DNA from: Palsa-504 sp963705835
GTDB lineage: Bacteria; Actinomycetota; Actinomycetes; Streptosporangiales; Streptosporangiaceae
Length of the DNA: 64,000 nucleotides
Direction of reading: 5' to 3'
Assembly: GCA_963705835.1 (NCBI GenBank)
Contig: CAVPLC010000080.1
Span: 62,001 to 126,000, forward strand
Shown here: one piece after another, positions 16,501 through 24,590 of the stretch
How the letters are laid out: every line of letters starts with the position of its first letter
Position numbering within the stretch: position 1 is the first letter of the stretch
Made by a program: the position numbers and the translations under genes
The notes under the pieces: generated by a model
The model's input: only the letters and a program-made list of their open reading frames with translations
The model's database searches: none
What the model was told of the DNA's origin: nothing

Positions 16501-16880
16501 GGCGGGGCGCCTTGGCTGGGGACCGCGAACGCCCGCCGGTACTTCATGGCCGGCTGGCCGGCCGAGGTGATGGCCAGCACCTCGCCGGCGGCGGTCCATC
16601 CCGTGACCCTGGTCTGCGGATCGCCCCAGTAGGTGAGCCTGGCCTCGTCGCTTCCCTCGGGGTCGGACAGGTAGACCTCGGGGTTGCCGTCCCGCCAGCT
16701 CGTCCATGCGATCCTGGTGCCGTCTCGGGAGAACCTGGGGTGGCTGACCTGGGTGTGACCGGCCGAAAGCCGCCAGGCGCGGCCGCCTTCGGCGGGCGCG
16801 AGCCAGACGTCGGGCCCGGCGGCGAAGGTGAGCAGGTCACCGTGAACGTGCGGGTAGCGCAGGTAGCCGGCCGGCATCAC
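13545..16880 (-). CDS. Tricorn-type S41 protease, intact copy B
   Basis: A 1111-residue tricorn homologue: N-terminal beta-propeller repeats (PRFSRDGTRIAWTSWRDGNPEVY and similar), a second propeller, a PDZ region and a C-terminal S41 core. Likely catalytic residues by comparison with archaeal tricorn: Ser764-His765 (ATSHCY), Ser990-Asp991 (AGSDGDIV) and Glu1048 (GVENHGVDPD). The family degrades short peptides in the cytosol. GTG 16880 overlaps the stop of the upstream copy, so both are in one operon. About 39 residues of Gly/Pro-rich sequence (around residues 449-487) are inserted relative to copy A and encoded by a repeated G/C-run element. Confidence 0.92.
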   Translation of the reverse strand: MMPAGYLRYPHVHGDLLTFAAGPDVWLAPAEGGRAWRLSAGHTQVSHPRFSRDGTRIAWTSWRDGNPEVYLSDPEGSDEARLTYWGDPQTRVTGWTAAGEVLAITSAGQPAMKYRRAFAVPSQGAPPRLLPFGPVNDLALEDAGTALLTGSVAGEPAYWKRYRGGRTGKLWVSAADDPLFTRVLAGLEGQLACPMLVGGRLFFLSDHEGTGNVYSCALDGTGLTRHTDHDGAYARNPSTDGQRIVYHVAGDVWMLDGPDAAQPRKIDITLGSPAAARAPRLISARDHVGDLDCDQTGQASVVEVRGTVHWLTHKDGPARALHVDPGARARLPRVLGETGKVVWVTDAAGPDALEVAPATAESVTVRLAEGAIGAVMGLAASPDGATVAAAAQDGRLLLVDMDSGEVSELAASDYGAIRGLAWSPDSAWLAWSQPGPPPLSRIRMARIAAGGSARGVRGDGVPPKGGLGGWVPPEGEASTVVPPGQHSREIIEVTDGRFADTAPAFTADGLYLAFLSVRSFDPVYDAQSFDLSFPFGSRPYLVTLAAETPSPFGPLPAGRPLGAESGDDESKDSAESPTVAVDADGLLDRVLPVPVAEGRYSGLRAIKGGLAWRRNPVTGVLGESGAAPDDDRPRPSLERFDLRKREVTEVASQIDWFDVSGDGTRFVVRDRDDLKVMPSAAKHDDSNVVTVELSRARFQADPAAMWRHAYAEAGRIMRRDFWTPDMSGVDWDGVLDAYRPLLDRIRGSADFADLLLEVVGELATSHCYVNQADTDSAAPGRPAVGQLGADISRDPAGRWIVDRVLPGESSDPRARSPLTAPGVAVRAGDELLAVDGQQLDPVRGPWPLLAGTAGKPVELTVRTPDAAGARHVVVVPLHGERRLRYQDWVAERRRQVRELSDGRLGYLHIPDMMGEGWAHFHRDLRTEMARDGLIFDVRGNSGGHISELVVEKLARRLIAWGTGRWVQPESYPQDARRGPLVTLADEFAGSDGDIVTAAVRLLALGPVVGTRTWGGVVGIEGYQTLVDGTSMTVPRYGFSFDEYGWGVENHGVDPDVEVLNTPDDWAAGRDTQLETAVQLALELLDKKPPAVPPDPSTGPDKARPPLPPRRP
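15462..15521 (+). repeat. In-gene G/C-run direct repeat
   Basis: Two imperfect copies, about 29 and 31 bases (15462-15490 and 15491-15521), each of the form T-G-run-AC(C/T)CAT-C-run-(A/G)GA-C-run-T. Each can fold through its G- and C-runs. They make up most of an insertion in tricorn copy B that is missing from copy A and keep the reading frame open. Confidence 0.65.
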
Positions 16881-19800
16881 GCGGCTCCCCTGGGGGGAAG
16901 CGACGGGCGGGCCTTGCGCGGCCCGGTCGACGGGTCGGGCGGCGCCGAGGGAGCCTGCTTCTCCAGTGCCTCCAGCGCGAGCCGCACCCCGGTCTCCAGC
17001 TGCGGATCGTGACCGGCCGCCCAGTCATCGGGGGTGTACGGCACCTCCACGTCCGGGTCCACGCCGTGGTTCTCCACGCTCCAGCCGAGCTCGTCGAAGG
17101 AGAACGCGTACCGGGGCACGGTCATGTGGGTGCCGTCGACCAGCTCGTGCCCGGGTATGCCGTCGATGCCGATCACGCCGCCCCAGGTGCGGGTGCCGAC
17201 GACCGGGCCCAGGCTGAGCAGGCGCACGGCCGCGGTCACGATGTCGCCGTCCGAGCCCGCCCACTCGTCGGTCAGCGTGACCATCGGGCCGCGCCGCGCC
17301 TCCTGCGGGTACGAGGCGGGCTGGATCCACCGGCCGATATCCCAGCCGATGACGCGGCGGGCCAGCTTCTCCACGACCAGCTGGGAGGTGTGCCCGCCGC
17401 GGTTGCCGCGCACGTCCATGATCAGGCCGTCGAGCCGCATCTCGGTGCGCAGGTCACGGTGGAAGTGCGCCCAGCCCTCGCCCATCATGTCCGGCACGTG
17501 CAGGTAGCCCAGGCGTCCCTCGCTGAGCTCGCGGACCAGGCGCCGGTTGGCCGCGATCCGGTCCTGGTACCGCAGCCGCCGCTCGTCCCGCAGCGGCACC
17601 ACCACGACGCGGCGCGGCTCCGCGGTGCCCGACGGGCCGTACGGTCAGCTCGACGGGCTTGCCCGCGGTCCCGGCCAGCAGCGGCCAGGGGCCGCGCACC
17701 GGGTCGACCGGCTGCCCGTCCACGGCCGCCACCTCGTCGCCGGGCCGGACCCCCACCCCTGGTGCGGTCAGCGGCGAGCGCGCCCGCGGGTCGGAGGACT
17801 CCCCGGGCAGCACCCGGTCCACGATCCAGCGGCCGGCCGGATCGCGCGTGATGTCCGCGCCGAGCTGGCCCACGGCCGTCCGGCCGCCGCTGCCGTGCCC
17901 GAAGAAATCCTCGCCCGCCTTGATCACGTAGGCGTGCGAGGTGCCGAGCTCGGCGACCACCTCCCACAGCAGATCGGTGAAGTCGTCCGCGCCGCGGATC
18001 CGGTCCAGCAGCGGCCGGTAGGCGTCCAGGACGCCGTCCCAGTCCACGCCGGACATGTCCGGGACCCAGAAGTTCCGGCGCATGATGCGGCCGACCTCGC
18101 CGTAGGCGTGCCGCCAGAGCGCGGCCGGATCGGCCTGGAACCTGGCGCGCGACAGGTCCACGCTTACCACCTGGTCGGAGTCGTGGTCGTCCTTGCTTTC
18201 GGACGGCTGGACCCGCAGGTCGTCGTGATCCTTGATGACCAGCCGGGTGCCGTCGCCGCTGACGGCGAACCAGTCGATCTCGCCGGCAAGTTCGGTGACC
18301 TCGCGCTTGCGCAGGTCGAACCGCTCCAGGGACGGGCGGGGTGCGTCGTCGTCGACGTTCGCGGCGCTCTCGCCGAGCACGCCGGACACGGCCTCGCGCA
18401 TCCAGGCGAGCCCGCCCTTGACCGCCTGCAGGGCGGAGTAGCGGGCCTCGGGCACGGGCACGCCAACCACGCGTCCCTGAAGGCCTTCGGCATCCACTGT
18501 GACCATGGACCGTTCGGAAGAATCTGATTTTTCATCCGCCGGCGGATCCTGGCCCACCGGACGGCCACCTGGCAACGGGCCGAACGGCGAGGGAGTCTCG
18601 GCGGCCAGCGTGACCAGGTACGGGCGGCTGCCGAACGGGAACGACAGGTCGAAGGACTGGGCGTCGTAGACCGGGTCGAAGCTGCGCCGCGACAGGAAGG
18701 CCAGGTACAGGCCGTCGGCGGTGAAGACCGGGTCGGTGTCGGCGAACCGGCCGTCGGTCACGTCGATGATCTGGTGATCGGCAATCCGCGCGATCCTGAT
18801 GCGGGACAGCGGCTGGGGACCGGGCTGGGACCAGGCCAGCCAGGCCGAGTCCGGCGACCAGCACAGTCCCTCGATGAGCCCGTCGTCCGAGGCGGCCAGC
18901 TCGCTGACCTCCCCGGAGGCGACGTCTACCGCCAGCAGCCTGCCGTCGTGCGCGGCGGCCGCGACCGTGGCCCCGTCCGGGGAAGCAGCCAGGCTCATGA
19001 CCGTGCCAATGAGGCCTTCGGCGAGCCGAACGGACGATGGCTCACCGGTCAGCGAGGAGATCTCCAGCGCGTCGGGGCCGGCCGCGTCGGTGACCCAGAC
19101 CACCTTGCCGGTCTCCCCCAGCACCCGCGGCAGCCGGGCCCTGGCCCCCGGGTCCACGTGCAGCGCCCGCGCCGGGCCGTCCTTGTGCGTCAGCCAGTGC
19201 ACCGTCCCCCGCACCTCGACCACGCTGGCCTGCCCGGTCTGATCGCAGTCCAGGTCACCGACGTGATCCCGGGCCGAGATCAGCCGCGGCGCGCGGGCCG
19301 CGGCCGGAGAGCCGAGGGTGATGTCGATCTTGCGCGGCTGGGCGGCATCCGGGCCGTCCAGCATCCAGACGTCGCCGGCCACGTGGTAGACGATCCGCTG
19401 CCCGTCGGTGGACGGGTTCCTGACGTACATGCCGTCGTGGTCGGTGTGCCGGGTCAGGCCGGTGCCGTCCAGCGCGCACGAGTAGACGTTGCCGGTGCCC
19501 TCGTGGTCGGACAGGAAGAACAGCCGGCCGCCGACCAGCATCGGGCAGGCCAGCTGGCTGTCCAGCTCGGCGAGCACCCGGGTGAACAGGGGGTCGTCCG
19601 CGGTGGCGGTCCACAGCTTGCCCGCGGTGCCGCCCCGGTACCGCTTCCAGTACGCAAGTTCGCCGTTCGTCCGGCCGGTGAGCAGCGCGGTGCCTTCGTC
19701 TTCCAGGGCCAGATCGGCCACCGGGCCGAACGGCAGCCTGCGGGGCGGCGCGCCCTCGAGCGGAACCGCGTACGCCCAGCCGAAGTGGGCCTCGGCCTGG

Positions 19801-20132
19801 CCGGCCGCGGTGATGGCGAGCACCTCGCCGGCCGCGGTCCAGCCGGCCACCCGGGTCCGGCTGTCGCCCCAGAAGGTGAGCCGGGTCTGGTCGCTGCCCT
19901 CGGGGTCGGCCGCGTAGACCTCGGGATCGCCGTCCCGCGAGCTGGTCCAGGCGACCTTCGTGCCGTCGCGGGAGAAGCGCGGGTAACCGACCTGGGCGCT
20001 GTCGGCGGACAGCCGCCAGGCGCGGCCTCCGGCGGCGGGGGCGAGCCAGATGTCGTCTTCTGCGACGAACACGAGAAGCTCACCGTGAACATGCGGATAC
20101 CGAAGATAACCAGGTGAAGTCACGCAGTTCAT
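16877..20132 (-). pseudogene. Tricorn-type S41 protease, copy A, single frameshift
   Basis: Reads as a full tricorn homologue if one base is removed. The N-terminal frame (start 20132) covers propellers and PDZ to ELTVRP; the C-terminal frame carries VVVVPLRDERRLRYQ, AGSDGDIV and ENHGVDPD. The frames join perfectly if one C is dropped from the run at 17634-17636 (GGG on the plus strand). The serine-histidine pair (GTSHAY) and S41 core are otherwise intact, so this is either a very recent lesion or a sequencing error. If genuine, translation stops without the catalytic serine domain. It shares an overlapping stop/start with copy B. Confidence 0.85.
18510..18534 (+). repeat. CCGTTCGG + A/T tract, copy 2 (inside tricorn A)
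   Basis: CCGTTCGG at 18510-18517 followed by AAGAATCTGATTTTTCA. It lies inside the tricorn A frame, in a linker (SDSSERS) that is variable between the two copies. Preceded by CTGTGACCATGGA, like copies 1 and 6. Confidence 0.55.
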
Positions 20133-20186
20133 CCTAGGGTGGGTGTGGGGGAAAAGCAGGGCTGGCGGCGGCCGTCCCGGAGTTGT

Positions 20187-20819
20187 CTAGAGCCAGCCGC
20201 GTTCGGAGGCGATGCGCAGCGCCTCGGCGCGGTTGCGGGCCCCGGTCTTCTGGATGCACGCGGACAGGTAATTGCGCACCGTGCCCTCGGACAGGTAGAG
20301 CTGGCGGGCGATCTCCGCGATCGTTCCGCCGTCCGAGGACGCCTCCAGCACGTCCCGCTCGCGCGGGGTGAGCGGGTTCAGGCCGTCGGCCAGGGCGGCG
20401 GCGGCCAGGTCCGGGTCGATGACGCGCTCGCCGGCCAGCACCCGGCGGATGGTCTGGGTGAGCTTGTCGGCCGTGGAGTCCTTGACCAGGAACGCCGACA
20501 CTCCCGATTCCATCGCGCGCCGCAGGAACCCGGGACGGCCGAACGTGGTCAGGATCACGATCTTGGTGTCCGGGTGGTTCTTCTTCAGCTCGGCGGCCGC
20601 GGACAGGCCGTCCATGCCGGGCATCTCGATGTCCAGCAGGGCCACGTCCGGGTGGGTGTCCTCGGCCGCCTTGAGGACCTCGTCGCCCCGGCCAACCTGG
20701 GCCACCACCTCCATGTCGCCCTCGAACGACAGCAGCGCGGCCAGCGCCTCCCTGATCATCGCCTGGTCCTCGGCGAGCAGCAGCCGGACCGGGCGGCCGG
20801 CGGCGCGGTCAGGTGTCAT
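20187..20819 (-). CDS. DesR-like NarL/FixJ response regulator
   Basis: A 210-residue two-domain regulator. The receiver domain has the acidic pocket (LLAEDQA), phospho-acceptor Asp63 (VALLDIEMPG) and Lys in AFLVKDST. The C-terminal LuxR-type HTH reads LTPRERDVLEASSDGGTIAEIA...LYLSEGTVRNYLS. Its start overlaps the histidine kinase stop by 11 bases. Together with the kinase and the ABC exporter upstream it forms a DesK/DesR-type module that senses membrane or envelope state and controls an exporter. A GTCAT-type palindrome at 24105-24118 is a candidate target. Confidence 0.93.
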   Translation of the reverse strand: MTPDRAAGRPVRLLLAEDQAMIREALAALLSFEGDMEVVAQVGRGDEVLKAAEDTHPDVALLDIEMPGMDGLSAAAELKKNHPDTKIVILTTFGRPGFLRRAMESGVSAFLVKDSTADKLTQTIRRVLAGERVIDPDLAAAALADGLNPLTPRERDVLEASSDGGTIAEIARQLYLSEGTVRNYLSACIQKTGARNRAEALRIASERGWL

Positions 20820-22062
20820 AGTGGTCCGCCGGCACCGTGGCGGTCAGCCGGAAGCCCTGGCCGGCCGATCCGAGCGACAGGCGGCCGCCGACGGCGGACA
20901 GCCGCTCGGACATGCCGCGCAGCCCGGCTCCCCTGGGTGCGTCGGGGTCCTGCTCGCCGGGTTCGCCGGCGGCCGGGCCGGGCAGGCCGCGGCCGTCGTC
21001 GGTGACCTCGAGGGACAGCTCCCCGTCGCGCTCGGCCAGGCGGATCCGGCAGGTTCTCGCGCCGGAGTGCCGGATCACGTTCGTCGTGGCCTCGCGCAGG
21101 CACCAGGCCAGCACGGCCTCGGCGTCGGCGTCGTACGTGCCCGACCGCAGCGTCAGGCCGGGGTCGTCGTCGAGCCGGATCCCGGCGGCCTCCAGCGCGT
21201 TCCGCGCGGTGATGACCTCGATCGCGAGCGTCGGCCGACGGTAGCCGCTGACCGCCTCCCTGATGTCGTGCAGCGTCTGCCGGCTGACCCGGCCGATGTC
21301 ACCGACGTCGCCGAGCGCCGCGTCACGCTCGGCGGAGGCGGCCAGCCGGGACAGCCGCTTGGCGGCCAGCTCGGACTTCAGGGTGATCATGGACAGCGAC
21401 TGGCCGGTCAGGTCGTGCATGTCGCGGGCCAGCCGCAGCCGCTCCTCGTTGGTGGCCAGCTTGGCCACGGTCTCCTTGGCCTGGGCCAGCTCGTGCATCA
21501 ACTCGATCTGCATCCGGAACCCGATCATGGCCATGCCCACGAGCAGCACGGGCAGCAGCACGGCCAGGAACTCGGCGATTCCGACGTGGGCCAGCCAGCT
21601 GAAGAACACGTAGCAGGCACCTACGCCGAGGACCCCGGCCAGGGCGGCACGCCGTCCGTTCGGCGCGGTGGCTAGCACCATGCCGGTCGCGGCGGACACG
21701 TAGATCCACAGCGGCGTCCAGGCCTGGCCGTAGACCGCGCAGGCCACGGCGGCCAACACGGCGAGGGCCACGAGCCCGAGGCGGAGCCGCCGCGTCAAGC
21801 GATCGGAGCAGACTAGGACGGGCAGGTAGATGACGCAGAACGCGACGGTGATGGCCAGCCCGCCTGCGATCCAGGCGATCCCGTGGTGGTGTCCGAACAG
21901 GTCGGACACCGGCGAGACCAGGTAGATCAGCCAGATGCCGGAGAAGAACCATTTCTGCGAGCTGCCGGTGCCCGGCGTCCGGAATGCGCCGACGGCGGTG
22001 CTCAGCAGGCTCGGCCGGCGGGCGCCGGTCTGGGCGTCCGGGGGGCCGACTCGTATCGCCAT
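20809..22062 (-). CDS. DesK-like sensor histidine kinase
   Basis: A 417-residue kinase with about five N-terminal membrane segments (residues 38-185), a HisKA_3 domain with phospho-acceptor His216 (ARDMHDLTGQSLS) and an HATPase_c domain (REATTNVIRHSGA, DDGRGLPG, GLRGMSERL). There is no large sensor domain, typical of DesK-type membrane sensors. ATG 22062 is preceded by AGGAGGTGA at ideal distance; a longer frame exists but lacks one. Its partner is the overlapping response regulator, and the ABC exporter lies immediately upstream on the same strand. Confidence 0.93.
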   Translation of the reverse strand: MAIRVGPPDAQTGARRPSLLSTAVGAFRTPGTGSSQKWFFSGIWLIYLVSPVSDLFGHHHGIAWIAGGLAITVAFCVIYLPVLVCSDRLTRRLRLGLVALAVLAAVACAVYGQAWTPLWIYVSAATGMVLATAPNGRRAALAGVLGVGACYVFFSWLAHVGIAEFLAVLLPVLLVGMAMIGFRMQIELMHELAQAKETVAKLATNEERLRLARDMHDLTGQSLSMITLKSELAAKRLSRLAASAERDAALGDVGDIGRVSRQTLHDIREAVSGYRRPTLAIEVITARNALEAAGIRLDDDPGLTLRSGTYDADAEAVLAWCLREATTNVIRHSGARTCRIRLAERDGELSLEVTDDGRGLPGPAAGEPGEQDPDAPRGAGLRGMSERLSAVGGRLSLGSAGQGFRLTATVPADHYDT

Positions 22063-22197
22063 CGCAGGTTCACCTCCTGGCCCGCACATCCATGCTGCCA
22101 CGTTTCCTTGACTACGCCACCGGGCGTACCAGTGCCGGCGCTGTGCGCGCCCCGTGTCCCGGCCAGGCCCCCGCGCTGGCCGGGACTCTCTTTGGGC

Positions 22198-22923
22198 CTA
22201 GACCGCCTCCGCGGTGGCGCGGACGGCAAGGACGGCCAGCCCGAGGAAGATCGCGAACCAGACCAGGATGCCGATCACGTAGCCGACCGAGGTGGAGCCG
22301 TGGCCGATCACGTCGGTGCTGATCCTGACGATCTGGTAGGTGGGGGTGAACTCGCCGAACTTCCGCAGCCCGCCGCTGAGCGGGAACCACAGGCCGCCGA
22401 AGATGGAGAAGAAGAAGTAGATGACGATGGCGATCGGCTGGACCGAGTCCGGGTCGAACCGGTAGCCGACCGCGACGGCCAGCGCCGCGAAGATCAGCGT
22501 GCCGAACCAGATCGCCACCGCGAGCACGATCCACTCCCAGATGGGCAGGTGGACCCCGCCGTAGAAGCGGCCGAGCAGGAACACGATCACGATGGAGGGC
22601 ACCGTGATGGCCAGCGAGGAGATGATCTTGGCCACCACGTAGGCGTTGGCGGGCAGCGAGGTGAGCCTGAGCTGCCGGATCCAGCCGTCCTTGCGCTCCT
22701 GGGAGATGCGGATGGCGTTGTTGTTGAACGCGCCGCTGAAGGCGCCGAACGAGGCCATGGCCACCATGTAGAAGGCCTTGAAGCCGACGCCGTACGCGGA
22801 GTTGCCCGAACTCGCGAAGATCAGGTAGAACATCACCGGCAGGGCGACGGTGAAGATCAGGTACCGCTTGTTGCGGCGGATCCTGAGCACCTCGGCCTTG
22901 GCCAGCAGCAGCGTGCCTTCCAC
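22198..22923 (-). CDS. ABC-2 type transporter permease
   Basis: A 241-residue ABC-2 permease with six membrane segments and the family's QERKDGWIRQLRLTSLPANAYVVAK loop between the second and third. It follows directly on the ATPase gene, so the two make a two-component exporter of the type regulated by DesKR-like systems (lipid, drug or sodium export). Starts with GTG 22923, adjacent to the ATPase stop. Substrate unknown. Confidence 0.93.
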   Translation of the reverse strand: MEGTLLLAKAEVLRIRRNKRYLIFTVALPVMFYLIFASSGNSAYGVGFKAFYMVAMASFGAFSGAFNNNAIRISQERKDGWIRQLRLTSLPANAYVVAKIISSLAITVPSIVIVFLLGRFYGGVHLPIWEWIVLAVAIWFGTLIFAALAVAVGYRFDPDSVQPIAIVIYFFFSIFGGLWFPLSGGLRKFGEFTPTYQIVRISTDVIGHGSTSVGYVIGILVWFAIFLGLAVLAVRATAEAV

Positions 22924-23994
22924 TTAGATCGTCTCCCCTGCGTGCGCGCCCGTGTTTGCGGCGCCCGTGTTTGCGGCGACTGTGTTGGCGGCGTCGTCTT
23001 CGGCGGTGATCGCGATGAAGGCCTGCTCGAGGCCGAGGCTGCCGACCTCGATCTCGGTGGGCCGGTAGCCCGCGTCCAGGACCGCGTACAGCGTGGCGTC
23101 GGAGTCGCTGGTCTGGATCTGCACCACGTCGTTCCTGACCTCCAGGTTCACCAGCCCGGGCAGGCCGAGCAGGAACGGCTCGTCCACCTTGTCCAGGCGG
23201 AAGGACAGCCGTTTGGCTCCGGCGCGGGCCTTGATCTCGGCCGGGGTGCCGTCCGCCAGCAGCCTGCCCCGGTTGATGACCAGGATCCGGTCCGCGGCCT
23301 GGTCGGCCTCTTCCAGGTAGTGCGTGGCGAACAGCAGCGTGCGTCCCTCGGCGACCTCTTCCTTCATGCTGTTCCAGAACAGCCTGCGGGTTTCCACGTC
23401 CATGGCCGCGGTCGGCTCGTCCAGCACGATCAGCTCGGACTTGCCGCAGATGGCCAGCGCGAAGCGGACCCGCTGGGTCTGGCCGCCGGACAGCTTGTCC
23501 ACCCGCTGGTCGGCGAACTGGGCGATGCCGGCCCGCTTGAGCGTGGTCTCGACTGGTTCGGGCCTGGGGTGCAGGCCGGTCACCAGGGTTACAAGCTCGC
23601 GCACCGTCACCTCGGGCATCAGGCCGCCGGACTGCAGCATGGCGCCGACCCGGCCGGACTTCACCGCGTGGTACGGGTCAGAACCGAACATCGTGATCTT
23701 CCCGCTGGTGGGCTTGCGCAGCGCGAGCAGCATGTCAAGTGAGGTCGACTTGCCCGCGCCGTTCGGGCCGAGCAGGGCGGTGGTCTCACCGGGGCGCAGG
23801 TCCAGGCTCAGTCCGTCTACGGCCTTAAGGCTCCCGTAGTACTTGGACACGTTCTCAAACGAGACAACCGGGGCGCTGCCGGCGGTCGCGCCATAACCAT
23901 GGGTCGTGCCGTAGCCGGTGGTGCTGTCGTAGTCGGTCGGATTGCCGTAGCCGGTGACGCTCTGGTCGCTCCTGGCCACCCCGTACTGGTGCAT
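22924..23994 (-). CDS. ABC transporter ATPase with repeat-bearing ends
   Basis: A 356-residue ATPase: Walker A GPNGAGKST at about residues 76-84, signature LSGGQTQRVRFA, Walker B ELIVLDEPT and H-loop ATHYLEEAD. The first 40 residues are a Tyr/Gly-rich low-complexity tail (TGYG and similar, repeated) and the C-terminus ends in repeats of AANTGA/AANTVA encoded by a 15-base tandem repeat (22949-22993). ATG 23994 is preferred because of an upstream AGGGGA. It pairs with the downstream permease. The repeats probably form flexible tails; no function is known. Confidence 0.92.
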   Translation of the reverse strand: MHQYGVARSDQSVTGYGNPTDYDSTTGYGTTHGYGATAGSAPVVSFENVSKYYGSLKAVDGLSLDLRPGETTALLGPNGAGKSTSLDMLLALRKPTSGKITMFGSDPYHAVKSGRVGAMLQSGGLMPEVTVRELVTLVTGLHPRPEPVETTLKRAGIAQFADQRVDKLSGGQTQRVRFALAICGKSELIVLDEPTAAMDVETRRLFWNSMKEEVAEGRTLLFATHYLEEADQAADRILVINRGRLLADGTPAEIKARAGAKRLSFRLDKVDEPFLLGLPGLVNLEVRNDVVQIQTSDSDATLYAVLDAGYRPTEIEVGSLGLEQAFIAITAEDDAANTVAANTGAANTGAHAGETI

Positions 23995-24104
23995 TTCGTC
24001 CCCTGTCTTCCGGTCTGCATGGCTGGGTTCGTGCATGGCGCCGGTACACCCATACCACCATCGTCCTTGCGTGACCAGGTAGTGCCGTCCCTCCACAGCC
24101 GGCC

Positions 24105-24118
24105 ATGACATGCGTCAT
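24105..24118 (-). promoter_or_regulatory. ATGAC-N4-GTCAT palindrome, candidate response-regulator site
   Basis: ATGACATGCGTCAT in the divergent region between the ABC ATPase and the TfoX-like gene. A related half-site, GTGACATGC, lies at 24129-24137. ATGAC/GTCAT half-sites are typical of NarL-family regulators, so the DesR-like protein of this operon is the natural candidate. Binding is not shown. Confidence 0.5.
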
Positions 24119-24218
24119 CATCGTTCGGGTGACATGCCTTGCTACCTGGGGATTTTGCTGTTTGTGCTAACCACGTGCGCGATGATTACGGGTGTTGACC
24201 GCGAGTGAGGAGCGGACC

Positions 24219-24584
24219 GTGGAGATACCCAAGCCCAGCGAGGAAGACAAGCAGTTCTTCCGGTCGCTGATCCCCGAGGACCCCGAGGTCGAGATCAAGC
24301 CGATGTTCGGCAACCTCGGCGCCTTCGTGCACGGCAACATGTTCGCCGGGCTGTTCGGGCCGGCCGTGGGCGTCAGGCTCGCCGAGGCGGACGCCGGTGA
24401 GCTGGCCGCCGTCGACGGATCCGGGCCCTTCGGTCCCGAAGGACACTCGATGGCCGGCTACATCAGCCTGCCCGGGGCCTGGCGCGGCGACGCCAGCCTC
24501 GCCGCGAGCTGGGTGGAGAAGGCCAGGGACCACGTCGGATCGCTGCCGCCCAAGGTCAAGAAGCCGGCCAAGCCGAAGCGCTGA
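24219..24584 (+). CDS. TfoX N-terminal domain protein
   Basis: A 121-residue protein matching TfoX/Sxy N-terminal domains (FRSLIPEDPEVEIKPMFGNLGAFVHGNMFAGLFG) with a Lys/Pro-rich tail (KVKKPAKPKR). In gamma-proteobacteria Sxy acts on competence genes; in actinobacteria stand-alone copies are frequent and their role is unknown. GTG 24219 has GAGGAG at good distance; an in-frame GTG at 24192 has none. It converges with the gamma-glutamyltransferase gene, six bases away. Confidence 0.88.
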   Translation: MEIPKPSEEDKQFFRSLIPEDPEVEIKPMFGNLGAFVHGNMFAGLFGPAVGVRLAEADAGELAAVDGSGPFGPEGHSMAGYISLPGAWRGDASLAASWVEKARDHVGSLPPKVKKPAKPKR

Positions 24585-24590
24585 CCGGGG

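Noticed and set aside
14757..17012. Long plus-strand ORF of 751 codons antisense to tricorn copy B
   Set aside because: Shadow of the GC-rich tricorn gene on the other strand: residues are Arg/Gly/Pro-rich, no domain, no ribosome site. The same applies to plus-strand ORFs at 13278-14618, 18774-20117, 24711-26420 and 61316-63415.
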